A stretch of DNA of 8,331 nt from Candidatus Peregrinibacteria bacterium (GTDB lineage: Bacteria > Patescibacteriota > Gracilibacteria > UBA1369 > PNNO01): positions 1-8,331 of the forward strand of contig WJKT01000053.1 of assembly GCA_014728955.1 (NCBI GenBank), written 5' to 3'. Of the stretch, positions 6,401 through 8,331 are shown piece after piece. Position 1 is the first letter of the stretch. Every line of letters starts with the position of its first letter. Under the pieces are notes generated by a model that did no database searches, was not told the origin of the DNA, and was given only the letters and a program-made list of their open reading frames with translations. The position numbers and the translations under genes were made by a program.

Positions 6401-6419
6401 CTCGCTTCAAAAAAGCAAG
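6401..6419 (-). promoter_or_regulatory. 5'-terminal hairpin at the predicted transcript start
   Basis: CTTGCTT (6419-6413) pairs with AAGCGAG (6407-6401) around a five-base loop TTTTG; seven pairs with one G-U. Its first base coincides with the +1 expected from the promoter. Hairpins at the extreme 5' end are known to stabilise bacterial mRNAs. Confidence 0.5.
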
Positions 6420-6425
6420 GAGTTT

Positions 6426-6454
6426 ATTGTAAACACAAAAACTCAACTTGTCAA
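6426..6454 (-). promoter_or_regulatory. Consensus sigma-70-type promoter of the GC-rich gene
   Basis: On the - strand a perfect TTGACA (6454-6449), a 17-bp spacer (6448-6432) and TACAAT (6431-6426, five of six). The predicted +1 is 6419. This is the best-matching promoter seen in the window. It lies between the signal peptidase stop and the leader, so the GC-rich gene need not depend on read-through from upstream. Confidence 0.82.
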
Positions 6455-6494
6455 CCCTATTCGTAAAGAATTGTCCAAGTAGATTATGAGCGAT

Positions 6495-7382
6495 TTAGAA
6501 GTAGGTAACATCTTTTAGTGTTCGTATTTTCCCCAGTGGCCATAAGACTACGGATGCTTTCCCCTCAATATTTTGTTCGGGTAAAAAATACTCTCCTTCT
6601 CCACGACAGCCTACTTCGTATACATCACGGAAACAGCTGCGTGAATCTGTACTTTGTCTTCTGTTGTCTCCCATAACGAAAAATTGTCCTTCGGGAACGT
6701 CAAACGTTGTTACCTGGTTGGTGCTTGGCTTGGTCTTATGTCCGTTAACTTCGTTTAAATATGGTTCATCAAGTTTATGTCCCGTGGGAAAGGCATCGTT
6801 AAAGAGAAAAACCTCACCGTCAATAATTTTAATAGTATCGCCGGGTAATCCGATAATACGTTTTATGTAGAATTGTTCTTCACTGTGCGGAGGATGAAAG
6901 ACGATAATGTCCCCTCGCGAGGGTTGACTGAGGCTCCACCCGAAAAAATCCTGATAAATGAGTTTATTAACAATAATATACTCTCCATAGCCGCGCTGAC
7001 ACTCGTCATTGATATTATTTAACGTGTCGCACATGGAAGGGCCATACACCTTAAAAGGAGAGGCTATAAAACTTTGAATAACAAAAACCAGCCCAAAAAC
7101 AATAAGCAGGTTAAGACCTATATCCAGCAAAAGGGTGAGTAAATTATTGTTTCCCGTCTTTTCTTGTTTTGTTTGTGATGGTTCCGCAGGTTGTTTTTCT
7201 GTTGCATCATTTGCTGTGTTTTCGGTGGTATCTTCTGGTGTTTTTTCTGAAGTAGGAGGCTGGTTCTTCGGCTCTTTTTCCTCTTCTTTTTTCCCAAATA
7301 TCTCACTAACGTCTCTTGTATCGTTTTGCGGTGGTGTGGGATCGTTGTGCGGTTGTTGCGGATTGGTAGTTTCTTCGTCCAT
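6495..7382 (-). CDS. lepB: Signal peptidase I with long acidic N-terminal extension
   Basis: Membrane serine protease (S26 family) that removes signal peptides from exported proteins on the outer face of the cytoplasmic membrane. The 295 residues comprise a disordered Pro/Gln/Glu/Thr-rich tail (1-79), one membrane helix (about 81-103), then the catalytic region: GPSM with nucleophile S116, RGDIIVF (156-162), FYIKRIIGLPGD with general-base K174, and box E GDNRRQSTDSR (238-248). Relative to textbook LepB there is an extra loop after the serine with C118 and C128, and a second pair C250 and C259 after box E; each pair could form a disulfide outside the cell. The ATG at 7382 has only a distant GAGGA about 25 bases upstream. 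The gene follows the SLH-protein gene by 78 bases with no terminator, so the two may share a transcript. Confidence 0.94.
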   Translation of the reverse strand: MDEETTNPQQPHNDPTPPQNDTRDVSEIFGKKEEEKEPKNQPPTSEKTPEDTTENTANDATEKQPAEPSQTKQEKTGNNNLLTLLLDIGLNLLIVFGLVFVIQSFIASPFKVYGPSMCDTLNNINDECQRGYGEYIIVNKLIYQDFFGWSLSQPSRGDIIVFHPPHSEEQFYIKRIIGLPGDTIKIIDGEVFLFNDAFPTGHKLDEPYLNEVNGHKTKPSTNQVTTFDVPEGQFFVMGDNRRQSTDSRSCFRDVYEVGCRGEGEYFLPEQNIEGKASVVLWPLGKIRTLKDVTYF

Positions 7383-7460
7383 GACGTATGCTAAAAATCA
7401 ATTTTCCTCAAGTACTCTACACCAGTGCATAGGATGGGAGCAATACTTTCTGTTTGATTG

Positions 7461-8330
7461 TTATGCCGCTCGTGCAAATTCATCAGCAATATCGGAATCA
7501 AAACGCGCCGCGCCCGTTTGACTTAATACTTGTACTCTATACATTGCTTCAGCTACATTTTCCCGTGTCATATATTCATTGGCGTTAAAGGCACGATCTT
7601 CGAAGTCCATAATATTCTTTTGATAGGCAAATTGTGCATATGGAGCATACCAGGCATCGGTATCGACATCACGAAGTGGCATTGAGCGAACTTCCGGATC
7701 AATATCAATATTCATAGCTTCGATAAGCATTTTCATGAATTCTGCTTTGTTGACAGTATTACTCGGTTTAAACGAACCGTCCGGATAGCCGTCAATAATG
7801 TTTAAATAGAGTGCTGTTTGAAGGTAATCTGCATACCAGGTTCCGTTTTCGGTATCTGAAAAAGGCAGTGTTTTCGCATCGGCTATTTGTGCATCAATCC
7901 CTTCTAAAATAAATTTTAATACTTCAACTCGTGAAACGGTGTTTTCAGGTTTAAATGAACCGTCCGGATAGCCCTGAATTACTCCTTCGTTTTTTAGGAA
8001 ACTGATTGCTTCAAAATGAGGATGAACAACGTTAACATCAACAAAGAGACCTTCGGCGATAACAGGACTCTCTTTTATAAGCATCTCTGTTTTAACCTTA
8101 AATTGAATAGGAGAAGTGTTTTCGGGTGTGATGGTGAGTCGCGCGATGCCGTTATTAAAGTCTTGCGCACGTAATCTCCGTGGTGTTATTTCCGCGCTGC
8201 CGCGACTTACTTCAATTTTTACCGGAGATTCCGGAACATAATTTCGAATAATTTCTCCGGTTCGTGTTGTTGCGGTAACCGTTACAGCAAACGATTTATT
8301 TTCTTCAAATGTTGTTGGAGACTGAATATC
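7461..8330 (-). CDS. S-layer-type surface protein, Ig-like region plus three SLH repeats (5' partial)
   Basis: C-terminal 289 residues of an exported protein; the frame is open to the window edge, so the ATG at 8084 is internal. Residues 1-80 look like a beta-sandwich (Ig-like/Big-type): alternating hydrophobic strands such as KSFAVTVTATTRTGEIIRN and PVKIEVSRGSAEITP. Then come three SLH repeats at about 96-142, 157-206 and 219-268. The first two contain GYPDGSFKP followed by SRVE or NKAE at the place of the usual TRAE motif; the third is diverged (FEDRAFNANEYMTREN). SLH repeats anchor proteins non-covalently to cell-wall polymers, so this is likely an S-layer or surface-attached protein exported by Sec and possibly cleaved by the adjacent signal peptidase. 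The tail after SLH3 is short and Ala/Asp-rich. The signal peptide and the rest of the protein lie beyond 8331. Confidence 0.92.
   Translation of the reverse strand, partial: DIQSPTTFEENKSFAVTVTATTRTGEIIRNYVPESPVKIEVSRGSAEITPRRLRAQDFNNGIARLTITPENTSPIQFKVKTEMLIKESPVIAEGLFVDVNVVHPHFEAISFLKNEGVIQGYPDGSFKPENTVSRVEVLKFILEGIDAQIADAKTLPFSDTENGTWYADYLQTALYLNIIDGYPDGSFKPSNTVNKAEFMKMLIEAMNIDIDPEVRSMPLRDVDTDAWYAPYAQFAYQKNIMDFEDRAFNANEYMTRENVAEAMYRVQVLSQTGAARFDSDIADEFARAA
7765..7973 (-). repeat. 26-bp direct repeat inside the SLH coding region
   Basis: Bases 7765-7790 and 7948-7973 are identical except for one position and lie 183 bases (61 codons) apart. Both encode the GYPDGSFKP segment of SLH repeats one and two. 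The near identity, much higher than in the rest of the two repeats, suggests gene conversion or strong constraint; slippage between the copies would delete one in-frame SLH repeat. Confidence 0.8.
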
Positions 8331-8331
8331 A

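Larger units (their letters stand above)
6124..6419 (-). other. Predicted long 5' leader of the GC-rich gene
   Basis: The region from signal peptidase stop (6495) to the ATG at 6123 is 371 bases without a gene. With +1 predicted at 6419, the leader is about 296 nt. It holds a 5'-terminal hairpin (6401-6419), an AT-rich section with two direct copies of AGGTTGT (+ strand 6344-6350 and 6361-6367, 17 bases apart), an 80-nt nested stem-loop (6184-6263), one arm of the flanking inverted repeat (6173-6185), a small GCCC-TTA-GGGC hairpin (6153-6163) and the Shine-Dalgarno. I do not recognise a known riboswitch class, and no internal terminator is seen. Confidence 0.6.

Noticed and set aside
1..8331. 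CRISPR arrays, insertion sequences, transposase or invertase genes
   Set aside because: No regularly spaced repeats, no DDE or recombinase motifs and no terminal repeats with target duplications were seen, apart from the single 13-bp inverted repeat reported above.

Overview
The window looks like a piece of a small, AT-rich bacterial genome, most likely a member of the Candidate Phyla Radiation (Patescibacteria). This is an inference from four things: a four-helix membrane protein of a type I recall from these genomes, a signal peptidase with an extra cysteine-bearing loop after its catalytic serine, an Ig-like plus triple-SLH surface protein, and the near absence of Shine-Dalgarno sequences. 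TGA ends at least two genes here, so the recoded-TGA lineages (Gracilibacteria, Absconditabacteria) are unlikely.

Left part, + strand (1-5245): the 3' part of a CPBP intramembrane protease gene whose start lies before the window; a tRNA-Arg(TCT); a membrane-anchored calcineurin-like phosphoesterase that begins almost directly after the tRNA; then a probable operon led by a near-consensus sigma-70-type promoter (2178-2206). That operon holds an NrnA-like DHH/DHHA1 phosphoesterase, an unrecognised four-helix membrane protein with a large outside domain, a family-4 uracil-DNA glycosylase whose start lies inside the preceding gene, and a small four-helix membrane protein.

Right part, - strand (5250-8331): reading with transcription, the C-terminal part of an S-layer-type protein (Ig-like region plus three SLH repeats, start beyond the window) is followed by signal peptidase I, then by a 371-base gap and a striking single-gene unit. 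This unit has a consensus promoter (TTGACA, 17 bp, TACAAT), a predicted leader of about 296 nt that starts with a hairpin and contains an 80-nt nested stem-loop, a strong AAGGAGG ribosome binding site, a GC-rich gene for a Lys/Ala/Arg-rich single-pass membrane protein with a four-cysteine cluster, and its own intrinsic terminator. A perfect 13-bp inverted repeat brackets the coding region.

The - strand block reads as a cell-envelope cluster: a surface-layer type protein, the peptidase that processes exported proteins, and a basic protein whose large C-terminal domain is predicted to lie outside the membrane. The GC-rich unit is the best candidate for something undescribed: it differs from all its neighbours in base composition, start signal and self-contained transcription signals.
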